From the NCBI GenBank assembly GCA_900175165.2, contig FWWN02000700.1, positions 24,410 to 88,409 on the forward strand: a stretch of DNA of 64,000 nucleotides, written 5' to 3'. The DNA is from Rhizomucor pusillus (Eukaryota > Mucoromycota > Mucoromycetes > Mucorales > Lichtheimiaceae). The position numbers and the translations under genes are program-made. The notes beneath the pieces were generated by a model. The model had not been told where the DNA came from. It saw only the letters and a program-made list of their open reading frames with translations, and searched no databases. This document shows, piece by piece, positions 47,242 through 61,057 of this stretch (position 1 is the stretch's first letter; the number at the start of each line of letters is the position of its first letter).

Positions 47242-48154
47242 TAGATACCTCCGTTTAGTGACCTAGAATACATACATTTCCAGCGACGTCGCCCAGTGCT
47301 TGCTGGCTCTATCGAACGTATTAAAGTCGTCAGAACGGGAAGCAGATCCAAATCCTGGCTGTCTGCGAAAACAGATGTGCATGCCAAGCCTGGGCTCGTC
47401 ATGAATCCCGCAAAGCAAGGACTTAAAAGGCATCACAGGAACGCCACCTAAAGCTTGAAAAAACTGTGGATATGCCAACCGAAAAAAGGAAAAAAAGCAT
47501 CGCGTGTGTCTGTGTTCTGGATCCAAGCTTTCAAGAGGTACCGTGACCGTACATATTTTGCTTCTTTATGCGATTTAACTCGAAACCATAATGCTTACTG
47601 CGACCAGCCGTTCCTCTGATCTCTATTTGTGGACAGTTATACTGAATGCATTGTGCACTTTACAGCCGTATACAGTGCATCCGTTTCTATATATTAAGCA
47701 CTTGTTCTTTCTGAGGTCTAGTTACTTTCGTTGCCAATCCTCCCCGTTTTTTACGATCGGTTATTCTCCAGCAGGTTCATGCGCTGCACCTACTTTCTCA
47801 CAGGATATTTCTCACGGGGCTGAATGCTATTCGTCTCCAATCGCAATGCAGTATCTTGTGCTCCGCCGTAAAATCATGAACCACCTCCTAGTCCTGTCAA
47901 TAATGGGAATATAGTATCCTCAATGTAATTTGTCTTTTGTCTTCCAGCTAGTAAGCTGCAATTGCAGGAACATAAGAAGGAACTATTTACTCAAGCAAAA
48001 GCTGCAATGTCACGCTTGGAAGCGTCCTGGTCTCTTTTGGCAAAAAAGGGCAACTTTTACCACGGTCATGTGGCCCTGCTTTATGCGTCGTGATAATAGA
48101 CAGACACGTCCGTTTTGGCTTGGTTCTCTGCTCCTTCTTTCTTTCATTTACAAT
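47242..48154. promoter_or_regulatory. region between kinase side and LKR/SDH gene
   Basis: Contains the weak upstream frame noted for the small ORF and the promoter of the lysine-degradation gene. The frame of the latter is open back to 47930, but that extension lacks similarity. Confidence 0.4.
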
Positions 48155-51100
48155 ATGTATTCGCATAGTCTACTTGGAGATGCTAAACAGAATATATGCC
48201 AGAGAGCAAGGCTGCTGGCGAGTTTTCAACAACGCCGCGCGCTAAACTCGATCGGCCTACGACGCGAAGATAAGAGCCGCTGGGAGCGCAGAGCACCGCT
48301 GACACCAGACGCAGTAAAGAAGCTGATCCAGGAAACAGGCACCAAGGTCTACGTCCAATCGAGCACGAAGCGAATTTTCTCGGATAAGGCGTACTCGGAC
48401 GTAAGCATTGCAGGAATAATGTTAAATATTTATTAATGCTGAAGTAACAATCATCTGGCACCCAGGCGGGTGCCATAGTAACAGAGGATCTATCTCCGGC
48501 AGATGTTATTCTCGGTATCAAGGAAGTCCCTGTTTCCTCGCTGCTGCCCAACAAGACCTACATGTTCTTTTCACATACGCACAAGGGCAATGAAAAGAAT
48601 ATGCCTATGCTTAAATCGATCTTAGACAAGGTAAATCTCTGGACAGCGTTTCTGTTGCTCGACGTATATATACTTACATGACACCCTTCAAACCACTATA
48701 CAGAATATACACCTCATAGATTACGAGCTTATGAAAGACAGCGCTTCTGGAAAGCGGCTGGTCGCTTTTGGGCACTTTGCTGGCAATGCCGGCATGATCG
48801 ATGCGCTCTATGGATTAGGGCACCGATTCCTTGGATTCGGATACAGCACGCCATACATGGTAGGATATGTAAAGGCATCGACAAGGAAAGAGATAACTGA
48901 TGGAATTTGATCATAGTACCAATCAATGGCTCACGCGTACAAGGACCTTGATTCTGCTAAGACCGCAGTCGCATCGGTTGGAGACATGATTGCAGATCAA
49001 GGAACACCAGCCACGTTCGGTCCTATGGTGTTTGCTTTTACAGGTGCAGGCAACGTAACGCAGGTAAGTTTTTCTATGCGTGTGTGATCTGATGGAAAGC
49101 AATCATTGAGGCTATGTAACTTTGCCAGGGTGCCATGGAGATATTTAAGGAGCTGCCGCACGAGTTCATTCCGCCAGAAGATTTGCCTTCTTTGCTTAGA
49201 GATAAAAGTAAAAGAAAAAAAAGAAGAAGCCAGGAACAAGCGTGTGTCAGATATTGTCGCTAACGAAAACAAAAATTAACATGCAGGTCCGAAACTAGAC
49301 AAAATTTACGGCGTGCATCTAAAAGTCTCTGACTATGTGGAGCATAAATCTGGCTCGTCAATGCAGGATTATCAGGATTATCTCCACAATCCGCACTCTT
49401 ATCGGTCTGTATTTGCTGACAAGGTAAAGCAACACAAAAGGGAATAAAACGACAACAAGTATTTAAAAAATGCCATGTAGATTGCTCCCTACGTCAGCAC
49501 TGTGGTTACAGGAGCTTATTGGGACGACAAGTATCCTCGCCTCATGACGAACGCGGAACTGTCAAGACTTCAGAAGAGTCAAAAGCAAGGCAAGATTGAT
49601 CGAGGCCGCATGATGAGTCTAGCAGATATCGTATGCGACGTGCGCGGCGCGTTTGAGTGCTTGTCTCGTACGACTAACATTGAGGACGGCTTCTATTACT
49701 ACGATGCTGTTCGAAATATCGAGCATAAAAAGTACCTAAGTCTTTCATCACGTGGAGTTTATAGCCATATTGACAGTGTTCATTAGCGTGGAAGCACCTG
49801 GACTCCAAGTGATGGGTATTGACATTCTGCCTGCAGAGCTTCCAATTGAAAGCAGTTCCCATTTCAGCAACGTGCTTTATGATTACGTGAAAGAATTGGT
49901 ATGTTTTATAGCTCTATGATGTAAAGCGCACGAATAACTCACAACATACGGTTTTACAAAGGTACACAGCAATCGCAGCAGCAGCAGCGGCGGCGGCAGC
50001 GACCTGTCTCCTGTGCTATCCAATGCAACGATTGCTGCGAACGGAAAACTTGCTAAAGAGCATGTAAATCTGGAAAAGATGCTGCCGCGCACAGTCAATA
50101 ATAAGAAAACGGTGTTGCTTCTCGGTTCCGGAATGGTGGCTGCACCGCTCGTAGATCGCCTTTGCTCTCGCTCAGATGTCCAGGTAGTCATTGGTATGTC
50201 TCTCCACACACGTGCTACTGTAAAAAAAAAATAAAAACAGCAGAAAATATATACATCTAAAGCATGATTTACCATCATAGCAAGCAACGTGCTCAAAGAA
50301 GCCGAAAGTTTGGCTGCTGGCCACGAGCACGCGCAGCCAATTCAAGCCGACATCTCTGACAAGCAAGCGTTGGCACAATTGGTCGAAAAGGCAGATGTTG
50401 TTGTCAGGCAAGTTGTAAAGTTTAACAACAAGCCATTGGAATTTAATTGTTGATTTATGTGTACATTTATACAGTCTCCTGCCTGCAATTTTGCATACAA
50501 CCGTGGCGGAAGCCTGCATTGCACAAAAGAAAGACATGGTTACGGCTAGCTACGTTTCTCCAGAAATGCAGCAGTTGGACTCCTCGTAAGCTTTGCTGTG
50601 CATTCAGTTTTCCCAAGCCCTACATCAAACTCATCACGATCTGTTTGATTTTTTTTTTTTTTCAGGGCAAAGGAAGCCGGTGTGCTGATCATGAACGAAG
50701 TCGGATTGGACCCCGGCATTGATCACATGTCTGCCATGAAAATTATCGATGAAGCAAGAGCGAGTGGCAAAAAGGTAGCATATTAAATTTGGTAACATGG
50801 GGCCATGTGGGGGCCAGATACTAATTAAGGATGATGATTTAATATGTAAAAGGTTCGATCGTTCATCTCCTGGTGCGGTGGACTGCCTGCTCCTGAAGCA
50901 TCCAACGTGCCACTCGGTTACAAATTCAGTTGGTCCCCCAGAGGCGTCCTTACAGCAAGTGGAAACGAAGCCATCTATTGGTCTCAGGGTCAGGTATAAC
51001 ATTTAGCTGGCAGACCAAACATGTAGTTTACACGGCCGAGCTAACTAGACTGTTCCTTGAAATTTAGAAAACTGTTATTCCGGGTGCAGACCTGCTAAAG

Positions 51101-52044
51101 AAGCATTTCCCTGTGGTGCGGACTCCATACACGGGATATGCTTTCGAAGGTTTAGCGAACCGCAATGCTCTCAATTACACGAGTATTTACGGCCTGGGCG
51201 ATCTGAATGATATGGATACAATGTTCCGAGGTACACTGCGCTACCAGGTATATATAAGTATATGCACTTATCTATTTCTGTGGCATTTGAACAAGAACTG
51301 TTTTTGTGCTAGGGTTATTCGGACTTGCTGTATGCCTTGAAGAAGCTCGGCTTCCTGGATACTGAGCGTCCGTTACCCGAGATCCGGTCTTGGAAGCATT
51401 TCATCAACTTGGTTTTGACCGGCGACGAGAGAACAGCAGGCAGCAACCATCAGCTTTTGGATGTGGTAGCGGACAAGCTCGGCTTGGAGCGAGACCATCC
51501 CACGACGCAAAAGACCATGGAAGCACTCGAGTTTTTTTTGATGGAAGAAATGTCACAGGGTCCCATCAAATCCAGCTTGGCATCCATTGACGTTTTCTCC
51601 ACATTGTTGGCTCAGCGGCTGCGTTACTCTGCCGGCGAGCGTGACATGGTAGCGATGCACCATGAATTCACCCTGCATAGCGAAGAGACTGGATTGGAGG
51701 TATGCTGCCGCGAAAGCAAGGAAGCAAAAGAAGAATTGTGATTCTGACAAGTAGTTGCTTTAAAGGAAAACGTCACCTCGACTTTGGTACAATACGGTAG
51801 CCAAGACACAACAGCCATGGCCAAGACGGTGGGTCTCCCAGCAGCGATGGCTACTGAGCTTGTACTGGACGGCAAAATCAAGGAACGTGGCGTACATAGG
51901 CCGACGATGCGCCATGTCTACGAACCCATCTTGGACCAGTTGGCCGACCACGGCATCCAATTTTTGGAAAAGTGCAGTGTCAACACCAGCCGTCCTCGGG
52001 ACGGATATCTTCCCGAACCCATCGGCAGTGGAGTGTGGGAATAA
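48155..52044 (+). CDS. AASS: bifunctional lysine-ketoglutarate reductase / saccharopine dehydrogenase
   Basis: Sixteen exons: 48155-48400, 48466-48630, 48704-48859, 48917-49063, 49129-49207, 49287-49423, 49481-49731, 49787-49898, 49962-50193, 50281-50407, 50475-50585, 50666-50774, 50853-50993, 51068-51247, 51313-51699, 51766-52044; 952 residues (human AASS 926). The N-terminal half is the LKR domain: [52 protein letters not shown]. The C-terminal half is saccharopine dehydrogenase with the Rossmann motif [20 protein letters not shown] and [12 protein letters not shown]. The two activities turn lysine plus 2-oxoglutarate into aminoadipate semialdehyde and glutamate, the animal/plant catabolic route. 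An Arg-rich start ([15 protein letters not shown]) suggests mitochondrial import. Intron 10 has a GC donor (50408). Confidence 0.93.
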
Positions 52045-53031
52045 CCGAAGGAAGACCTCTGTATGTATTCTATTATCTATTAGTTGTAGTAGTAGCAGCA
52101 GCACTAGACTCTTTTGTTTCAGTAACAACTGCCATGCAATTTAAACTCTGACTCCTTGTTCTTGCGAATCACACGATTTACAGATGTTATATGTAGAATA
52201 ACAATCCATCCGTGAAATTAGCAACCGTGAGTAGATATGGTTATCGCTGGTCGATAACAAGATATTTACAAATGCTCTTTGGAGCACATGATGCGTGAGT
52301 GAAAAGTGAGTCGGTGTTCCTGGTCTGTCATGACTGCGTGCATATACACACACGTTCAGACTGTCCGTATGTAAAATATGCTGGAATGTCTGAACTAATA
52401 CGTACATACGCAGAGACGCTGTGGCAAGGACTTGGAACATTTAATAGCACAGGTCTGGGTTGGCAAGATTGCAATTGTAACGTGTGATGAAGTTTGTAAC
52501 ACAGTGTGGGGCAGGGTGTGGGATCGGCGGACTGACTTCTATGCCTGGTCGCTATCGTCGTCATCGTTATCGGCTCAACTAGAGTCATCCGCGTGCCTCG
52601 CGGAAACCCGTGATCACTGGCAAGGATGCAACATGCATCACCCTTCTCCAATTGCGGACATTAGTGCGGCGGATATGGGACCCAACAGATCACGGTGGGT
52701 CGGCGGAAGAACTCAAGAAGGTAGGGGGCCAAGAGAGACACAAAGTATATAGATGAACAAGTCAAGAGTTTCTCTCTGCATCATAGTCCCCTCCCTAATA
52801 AGGAATAGCAGTTCTGTCTTCAGGAAAGCACACTGCATCGCCGCCTGACCTTGTTTAAAATGCTGCCTTAACTGATATAAACAATCTCCATTGCTTTTAG
52901 CCCTTTTGATCTTTAGCATTGTTATCTACAAACACACTCTTATGCAACCCACTCGTAGAGGGGGCGTGATTTCAACATTGGACAATAGGTCTTCTCTTTT
53001 GCATCCAAGTAGTCCCCAAATTTGGACAGAG
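52045..53031. other. intergenic region
   Basis: No supported ORF. Short frames only; one CA/GT-rich patch near 52340-52360. Confidence 0.5.
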
Positions 53032-53040
53032 TATATAAAA
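53032..53040 (+). promoter_or_regulatory. TATA box of the acidic-protein gene
   Basis: TATATAAAA about 128 bp upstream of the chosen ATG at 53168, followed by a long CT-rich leader. It argues against the in-frame ATG at 53054, which would be only a few bases downstream. Confidence 0.55.
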
Positions 53041-53167
53041 GCGTGTGTCATCATGGAAAGCCCCCTTTCTCTCTCTCTCTTTCGCTTCTGCTTCCCCCCA
53101 GCTCCGCCCCCTTCCCCCTCTCTTTCTCTCTCGTCTTTATTCTTCCCTTTCTTGCGTTGCACATACC

Positions 53168-54268
53168 ATGACTAGAAACATGTCAGATAGCACTCGCGCC
53201 GTGTATAGGAAGAAAGCGAAGCGAATCATAGCACACGGCCCCATACCTTATGGAACTATCCCAAAACGTGCGTCCAAACAAAGCACGCCAAATGTTTGTG
53301 GTGTCTCGCACAAAACATTTGACCAGCACGCTCATGCACAAACAAAGCAGAAAACCAAAGGGTCTTTTCCATCCGCCGGTGGTAGTGGTAGTGGTGCACC
53401 TTACCCATATTTTGACATGTCTTCAATGTCTTTTATCGAGCGCATATTGTCCGTTTTTATGCCCAAAGATGATGTGTCATCTTCTCCGGTGGGGTTCATG
53501 CCGTGTCCTACCATTTCCACTGATGTGGCCACTTCTCCGCTGGATGTGTTTGTCCCTTCCTTTGACGAAAGCAGTCTGGATGATGCGTCCAGCTACCTGA
53601 GCGCCGCCACTACGAGCTCTAGCGGTGGTAGCAGTACCAGCAGCAGCTGTAGTAGCAGCTACACTTGTCCCAACCTTGAAGAATGCGCCGCTTCTTCGGA
53701 GTCGTCGGCTACTACGTCGTGTACTAGCACCACCATCCTGTCTGATTTACTGTGTGACCACTACATCCAATCCACGCTAAGAAGCAATAACAACGATGAT
53801 CATGATGAAAAACCTCGGGATGTACCACTCGAGACATTCGGTATATTTGAAGCGCCATCTCCGGATGAAGACGAGCAGTGGTTTGTTTGGCAAAGTCCAA
53901 AGCATTGGAAACCCGTCGCAGACGATCCTCGATCACTGAAACCATCTGAGGACGACGACGACGACGACGACGACGTCGACGATGGAAGTAATCATCATAA
54001 TCATCATCATCAAACAAGGAAAAAAGCTGCTGCTCTGAAACCTGCACGACGGGTCCGCGATGTACGCGCAAACTGTGCCCATTTGCGCACCATCGTCGCT
54101 GAAGCAAACATGATGCGAGCACAAAAGATCGTCGGTCCGTTGCGACCGCGAGGTTATCTTCCCAAACGACTCGATTCATTCCTACCGGACCGCCCGAGCT
54201 GTCTACGACGTGAATACCTTCCACCGGATGATGATGACGATATCGTTGATGATGATGGTGACGAATAA
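53168..54268 (+). CDS. unrecognised Ser/Asp-rich protein with conserved-looking C-terminus
   Basis: Intronless, 366 residues, starting MTRNMSDSTRAVYRKKAKR. The middle is low-complexity: Ser/Thr runs near residues 145-190 and an eight-Asp run with His/Asn-rich sequence near residues 262-285. Two segments look ordered: the basic N-terminus with HGPIPYGTIPKR, and a C-terminal block of about 65 residues with ANCAHLRTIVAEANMMRAQK and GPLRPRGYLPKRLDSFLPDR, ending in acidic DDDDD. No known domain. The ordered C-terminus and basic/acidic layout suggest a nuclear or regulatory protein, but this is a guess. Confidence 0.7.
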   Translation: MTRNMSDSTRAVYRKKAKRIIAHGPIPYGTIPKRASKQSTPNVCGVSHKTFDQHAHAQTKQKTKGSFPSAGGSGSGAPYPYFDMSSMSFIERILSVFMPKDDVSSSPVGFMPCPTISTDVATSPLDVFVPSFDESSLDDASSYLSAATTSSSGGSSTSSSCSSSYTCPNLEECAASSESSATTSCTSTTILSDLLCDHYIQSTLRSNNNDDHDEKPRDVPLETFGIFEAPSPDEDEQWFVWQSPKHWKPVADDPRSLKPSEDDDDDDDDVDDGSNHHNHHHQTRKKAAALKPARRVRDVRANCAHLRTIVAEANMMRAQKIVGPLRPRGYLPKRLDSFLPDRPSCLRREYLPPDDDDDIVDDDGDE

Positions 54269-54394
54269 AAATACTTTTTTCTTTCTCTTTTTTGCATTCG
54301 ACTTTTTCTTTTTCTTCGTTTGCAATAAGCGACCACGTAATTTGTGTGTATTTACAAGACTTTGGAAAGGGGGAAGAAGCATATTCTATTCGCT

Positions 54395-54915
54395 TTAGAA
54401 ACCAGGGGGAGTAAGTTGCTGTGGCTGTTGCTGCTGTTGCTGTTGCTGGGAACCAGGCTGACCGGGAGCAAGCATCTATACAAAGTTGATGTTGCTTAGA
54501 GAACAACATGTTGCATCCAATTTTTCAAAAGTCCAAGACTCGTTACCTGCTGTGCACCCTGCTGCTGCATGGCTTCCTTTTCATATTGCACCAAAGCCTG
54601 CTCTTTCTCAATTTCCAAAGCAAGCGGCAAGACGAGCAAAAGCATAGAAGTGGTCAACACCCAAGCGCCTTTGCCAATAAATGCGAATCCGGTCTTTCCC
54701 CACGACTTTAGCGTGGCAGCGCTGGATGCCATGCGGTTTCTGTGCTTCAAAGGGATAATATCCTTGAGTGCTGCGATGCGCTCAAGCAACGACTCGTCCT
54801 CATCGTCAAAGTCATCGTCCGAAAAGTCAGAGTAGTCGTCGTCGTTCTCGTCGTTCAAAACTTGGTTGTCGACTTGTTCGAATTGCTCGGCAGAAACTTC
54901 CTCGAGTTTGACCAT
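54395..54915 (-). CDS. TOM22: mitochondrial import receptor subunit Tom22
   Basis: Two exons on the minus strand: 54915-54547 and 54475-54395; 149 residues (yeast 152). MVKLEEVSAEQFEQV leads into a strongly acidic cytosolic domain (DDDYSDFSDDDFDDED) and the conserved ESLLERIAALKDIIP. The single membrane anchor WVLTTSMLLLVLPLALEIE has the central Pro typical of Tom22. The intermembrane tail is Gln/Pro-rich with a poly-Gln run. Tom22 is the central receptor and organiser of the TOM complex, and the acidic patch binds presequences. Confidence 0.93.
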
Positions 54916-56138
54916 TCTGTATCGTTTTTATGTGTGTCGCGCGAGGGTATACCACTGAGAAAAGAGAACTTTTTTTTTGTTAGCCCATGCTGGTCCAGAA
55001 AATTTCGGGGCTAACGCCGTGACTTACTTTCACCGTCCAAATCATGTTGCTTAGCAACATGGCTGCTGAATGCAGTGGCTATTACTTACCGTTATATCTC
55101 TCGATCTGAATATACCAGAATAATGCCGATTGTCTCGCAGTAGACCGTCCAAAGCGAGACGCAAACACTTCCGTCTCGCGAATAGGCTTAGGATATTAGT
55201 TAGAAAGACCGAAAAAATATTACAATGTAGGATGCAGGTTTGTTGCCATGCAGCCTTCTTGACAGAAGTGGTGAGGAGAATACGGGCATATTGATCGCTC
55301 GTGGAAGAGCATCTATGCTGTCACCTGTCAGAACTTCTGATCACCTTTATTGTACTTGCCGAAATTGCAAAACCTGAGGAACTTGACGCTTGTCAACCAT
55401 CTGCAGTAGTGATCAGTCTAAGATCAAGTGATTTCCAAGGCCTAGTATCTCATTCTATTAAATATTTTTACAGGCTTCACAATAGAAAATTCTCAATATC
55501 TACGTTTCACTGCCAGTCGATGTATGCAGGTTTCTCCGAGCTACTTTGTTACATTGCCGAGTATCCTATTACCATCAGCTTCTGGATATTCTTACTCTTG
55601 ATTTTATGTATTATAGATTTATAGGACACCTTTCCGTGTGTTGTATGAATCAATCTGAGTTGCATCATCATAGGTAACTTTATTTATCGTATTCCCACTG
55701 CCATAGCTGCACCCCACCCACCTTCACGTAATGTCAGCAAACATGTACAATGGCTGACATTGGAAACGTGTAAAAAATACCTTTAAACCTGAAAGCCGCT
55801 GTGAATTCGCATGCGTCCCTTCTTGCCATTTTAGTTTCCATGCTGATCCGACACTTAAGTGTCTTTATTTTCTTTGAACTATGTAGTTGACAGATCTAGT
55901 GTTGGCGGAGGGGCATTGCGAGATATGATTGTGTGAGATACAGACCAAGTTAAAGTTAAACAGATGTCTCATGGAATACTTGGAAGGTTGACAAGCGGTG
56001 GCGGCGGCGTGGGCCAGCAGTGTCACAGTGAATGAGAGCGAACCCTGAACTCTGAGTCATTCCTCGATCTCCGAAGAATAAAAAATGTGAAAATGTCAAA
56101 CTCACAACTTTTTTTGTTCCTCTCTGCATATACAAAAT
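54916..56138. promoter_or_regulatory. divergent spacer, TOM22 / DAHP synthase
   Basis: 1.2 kb without a supported ORF; AT-rich around 55300-55800. Must carry both promoters. Confidence 0.5.
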
Positions 56139-57717
<1,579 letters not shown>

Positions 57718-57975
57718 AAAGTCATTTCATCACTTTGCATAGACTTTGATTTTTCATTGAAAAGTTCAAAAGTAAAAATAAATCACTAAGTTTATTTACA
57801 AACGACATTCAGCGGTATATTCAGGATTCAATTCAATTCAATGTAACGGCAACGGCGGGACAGAAGGCAGAATCCCAAAAATCATCGCGGCAATGTGGCT
57901 TGTAAAATTAACGCTCCTTCAGCTCAAGTCTGCGCTTCTTGCTATACGGCGGACAGCAACCTCTTTTCGTTCGCG

Positions 57976-60398
57976 ATGCCAGGCCTCGACTTGAAGAACC
58001 TCCCTGAGCGTGAGGAAGATATTGACTTTAGCGACATTTACGCCAAACATAAAGTTACCATCGATGAAGGCTTGGACACGATCGTTGTCGTCGATGGAGC
58101 ACCTATTGTAGACGAGAGCAAGGAGGAGAAACTCTTGTCTGTCTTGAAAAAGCTTTTCACCAAAGGTGCCGGCGAGATCAAGGATGGAGGAATGTGGATG
58201 CCAATGTCTCCCAATGCCGAAGGCAAGCGCGAGAGCAAAGGGTAAAAATTGATCACCTTTATACGTTTTCTTTGTGGGTACACTGACTGACCTTGATTGG
58301 TACCTCTGCCGCGATAGATACCTGTTTATTGATTTCGAGACGCCAGAAGCAGCGCACGCCGCAGTCAAAAACCTGGACGGCCACAAAATGTCCAAATCTC
58401 ACCAGCTTTCCGTCAACAAGTTTACCGATGTTGAGAAATACACCAGCATGAGCGATGAATACGTTGAACCCGAGGTCGCTGAATATAAGCCCAAGGAGCA
58501 TCTCAAGAGCTGGTTGATGGATCCTCAGGCTCGCGACCAATTTGTCATGTACCGCGGCGACGACGTTACCATCTACTGGAACAACAAGGCTGAAAAGCCC
58601 GAATTCGTAAAGTCAAAGAACGTATGTGTCACATTCTGGGGGAGGAAAGGATCATCATCGTTGGTTTTTTTCTTATGCTTTGTGTATATAGAACTGGACC
58701 GAAATGTATCTGCAATGGTCGCCTCTCGGCAGTTATCTCGCCACCTTCCATGCCATGGGTATCGCATTGTGGGGTGGTCCCTCCATGGAAAAGATTGTTC
58801 GTTTCCCTCACCCCAACGTCAAGCTGATTGACTTTTCACCAAACGAACGTTACCTTGTCACCTGGTCAAACGAGCCCATCAACTTGGCAAGATTCCCCGA
58901 AAACATGCCACACCCTTTTAGCGAATACGATGAGGGCAACCAAGTCTTGATCTGGGATATCCGAACCGGCGCGCTTTTGCGTTCGTTCCCTGACGTGCAA
59001 ACTGAGGGACAGCAAAAGACTGTCCGATGGCCCATGTTCAAGTGGTCGCCTTCCGATAAGTTCTTTGCTCGTGTTGTACCCGGTCAACAATTGTCTGTAT
59101 ACGAAGCACCTTCTATGGGTCTTGTTGGCAAAAAGAGTATCAAGATTGAAGGCATTGTAGATTTCGAGTGGTCTCCAGCATTGAATGACTCGAGTGATGC
59201 AAAATTGAGCCAAAAGGAGGAAATGCTTGCATACTGGACACCTGAAGTTGGCAATCAGCCTGCAAGAGTCACCATGATGGGTCTTCCTAGCAAGGAGATT
59301 GTCCGCACCAAGAACTTGTTCAATGTTAACGGCGTAAGTACAAACTTGAACAAGCTGGATATTTTTTTTTTCAGTTACTGATATATTCAACGCTTGTTTT
59401 AGTGTAAACTCTTCTGGCAATCACAAGGCCACTTTTTGGCTGTCAAGGTCGACCGCCACACAAAGACCAAAAAGTCCACTTTCACCAATCTCGAGATTTT
59501 CCGTGCTACAGAAAAGGCCATCCCCGTCGAAACACTTGAAATCAAGGACCCTGTGCTCGCCTTCTCTTGGGAACCTCGTGGCGAGCGCTTCGCAGTTATT
59601 ACCACCAACGATCCTGCATACGGCTCTGCACCTGTACAGGGCAACGCTCTGCCTACACTCAAGACTAGCGTCACCTTCTACTACTTTGACCAGAGCAAAG
59701 CCGTTGCTGGTTTCCGACCGCTCAAGAAGATCGACAAAAAGACTGCAAACTCCCTGTTCTGGTCTCCAAAGGGCCGACACATTGTTTTGGCTACGATGCG
59801 CACAACCAGCTCGTCCGACCTCGAGTTCTGGGATCTTGATTTCGAGCCGCTCAACGCAGAAGGCAAGAAGGAAGCCAAGGCCGAACTTGGTGCGTCGGTG
59901 CAGCAGTTGTCTGTGCAGGAGCACTACGGTGTCACTGATATCGAGTGGGATCCTACCGGTCGCTACGTAGCAAGTGGATCTAGCATGTGGCGACAGACTG
60001 TTGACCACGGATACAGCATATGGGACTTTAAGGGCCAACAGCTCCGCCACGAAGCTGTCGAAAAGTTCAAGCAGTTGCTGTGGCGTCCACGACCCAAGAG
60101 TCTGCTCACCGAAGAGGAAAAGAAGAAGATCAGAAAGAACCTCAGACAGTACAGCAAGGTGTTCGACGAGGAGGATCTTGCTGCCGGTGACGCTAACGTG
60201 GCTCGCATGATCGCCGCACGCAGAAAGGCTATTGAAGAATGGTATGCCTGGAGAAAGAGAGCCGAGAAGAAGATGCTCGAGGAACGCAAGGCGGCCGGCA
60301 AGGAACTCAAGACCGCCGCAGACGAGGGCAAGTCAGAAACCATTGAAGAATGGGTGGAGGAAGTCATTGATGAAGTTGAAGAAATTATCGATGAATAA
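57976..60398 (+). CDS. PRT1: translation initiation factor eIF3 subunit b
   Basis: Four exons: 57976-58241, 58318-58621, 58692-59333, 59403-60398; 735 residues. The N-terminal RRM (TIVVVDGAPIV, GYLFIDFETPEAAHAAVKNLDGHKM) is followed by the nine-bladed propeller with LQWSPLGSYLATFH, LIDFSPNERYLVTW, VLIWDIRTG, FSWEPRGERFAVIT, NSLFWSPKGRHIVLA and DIEWDPTGRYVAS. The C-terminal basic/acidic helix (EEWYAWRKRAEKKML, EEWVEEVIDEVEE) binds eIF3i/g. eIF3b scaffolds eIF3 on the 40S subunit. The start MPGLDLKNLPEREEDIDFSD is chosen because the open frame upstream has no ATG and no similarity. Confidence 0.97.
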
Positions 60399-60719
60399 GA
60401 TGCATAAATGTGTACTTTTTTTCTTTCTTGTTTCCTCTTCCTCTCTTGTCTACATTTCAGTCGCCATAAATTCATTTAATTCGTTGATCATATCTCTCAA
60501 CATATTTTCAGTGACAACATAAAGTCGAGATCGTGTAGAGAGTCGGATACAACATTTTTGTTATGAAAATATAGAAAAACGCCTGATCTACGGGTACTCG
60601 TTTTGAACAGAATACATCCACATCTGTGTCCTTTTGTGCATTGCAGGAAAGATAGACTGCATGCTTCTTTATATAAATAAAAATCTAAGGGTGAACTTCT
60701 ATACTGTATTTTTTTTTTT
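60399..60719. other. intergenic, 3' flanks
   Basis: eIF3b 3' UTR and the 3' end of the convergent Rtc4-like fragment; AT-rich, T-run at about 60710-60720. Confidence 0.5.
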
Positions 60720-61057
60720 TTATTCTTTCATGACATCCAGTGCTATGTTGACATCTACTGATTGTCCTCGTTTTTGTTCCAGATCTTCCTGAATCAAAAG
60801 AATTCCTGCTTCAGGAATGAGAACTTGCTGAATGTATTCTACAGGTGTTCGTGGCTTCGGAAGGGACATTGTCAGAATGCTGCTGGTCTTGACAAACATG
60901 CTGGTCAATGCATCTCCTATCATCCTTGAGCCATGCATGCCATAATATCCAGGCTGTCAAGCATTAGTGGTTATTCAGCATATTGCTACCCAATGGAAAT
61001 TTTGTGATCTATCTTACCACAAAGGGCTCGAAACGGCATAGTAGGATCATAGAATGA
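60720..61057 (-). pseudogene. Rtc4-like domain fragment, 5'-truncated
   Basis: Minus strand. The exon from about 60953 down to 60720 reads PGYYGMHGSRMIGDALTSMF then VEYIQQVLIPEAGILLIQED, the C-terminal signature of the Rtc4-like domain (restriction of telomere capping). A short upstream exon ending at about 61014 (RFEPFV) joins it in phase through a normal intron. The rest of the domain is missing: immediately upstream lies transposase-like sequence in another frame. Best read as a gene broken by, or fused to, a transposon remnant; a chimeric expressed gene is not excluded. Confidence 0.6.

Noticed and set aside
47930..48154. Extended N-terminus of the LKR/SDH protein
   Set aside because: The extension has no similarity and several Cys/Trp-rich stretches; the ATG at 48155 gives a normal length and a leader-like N-terminus.
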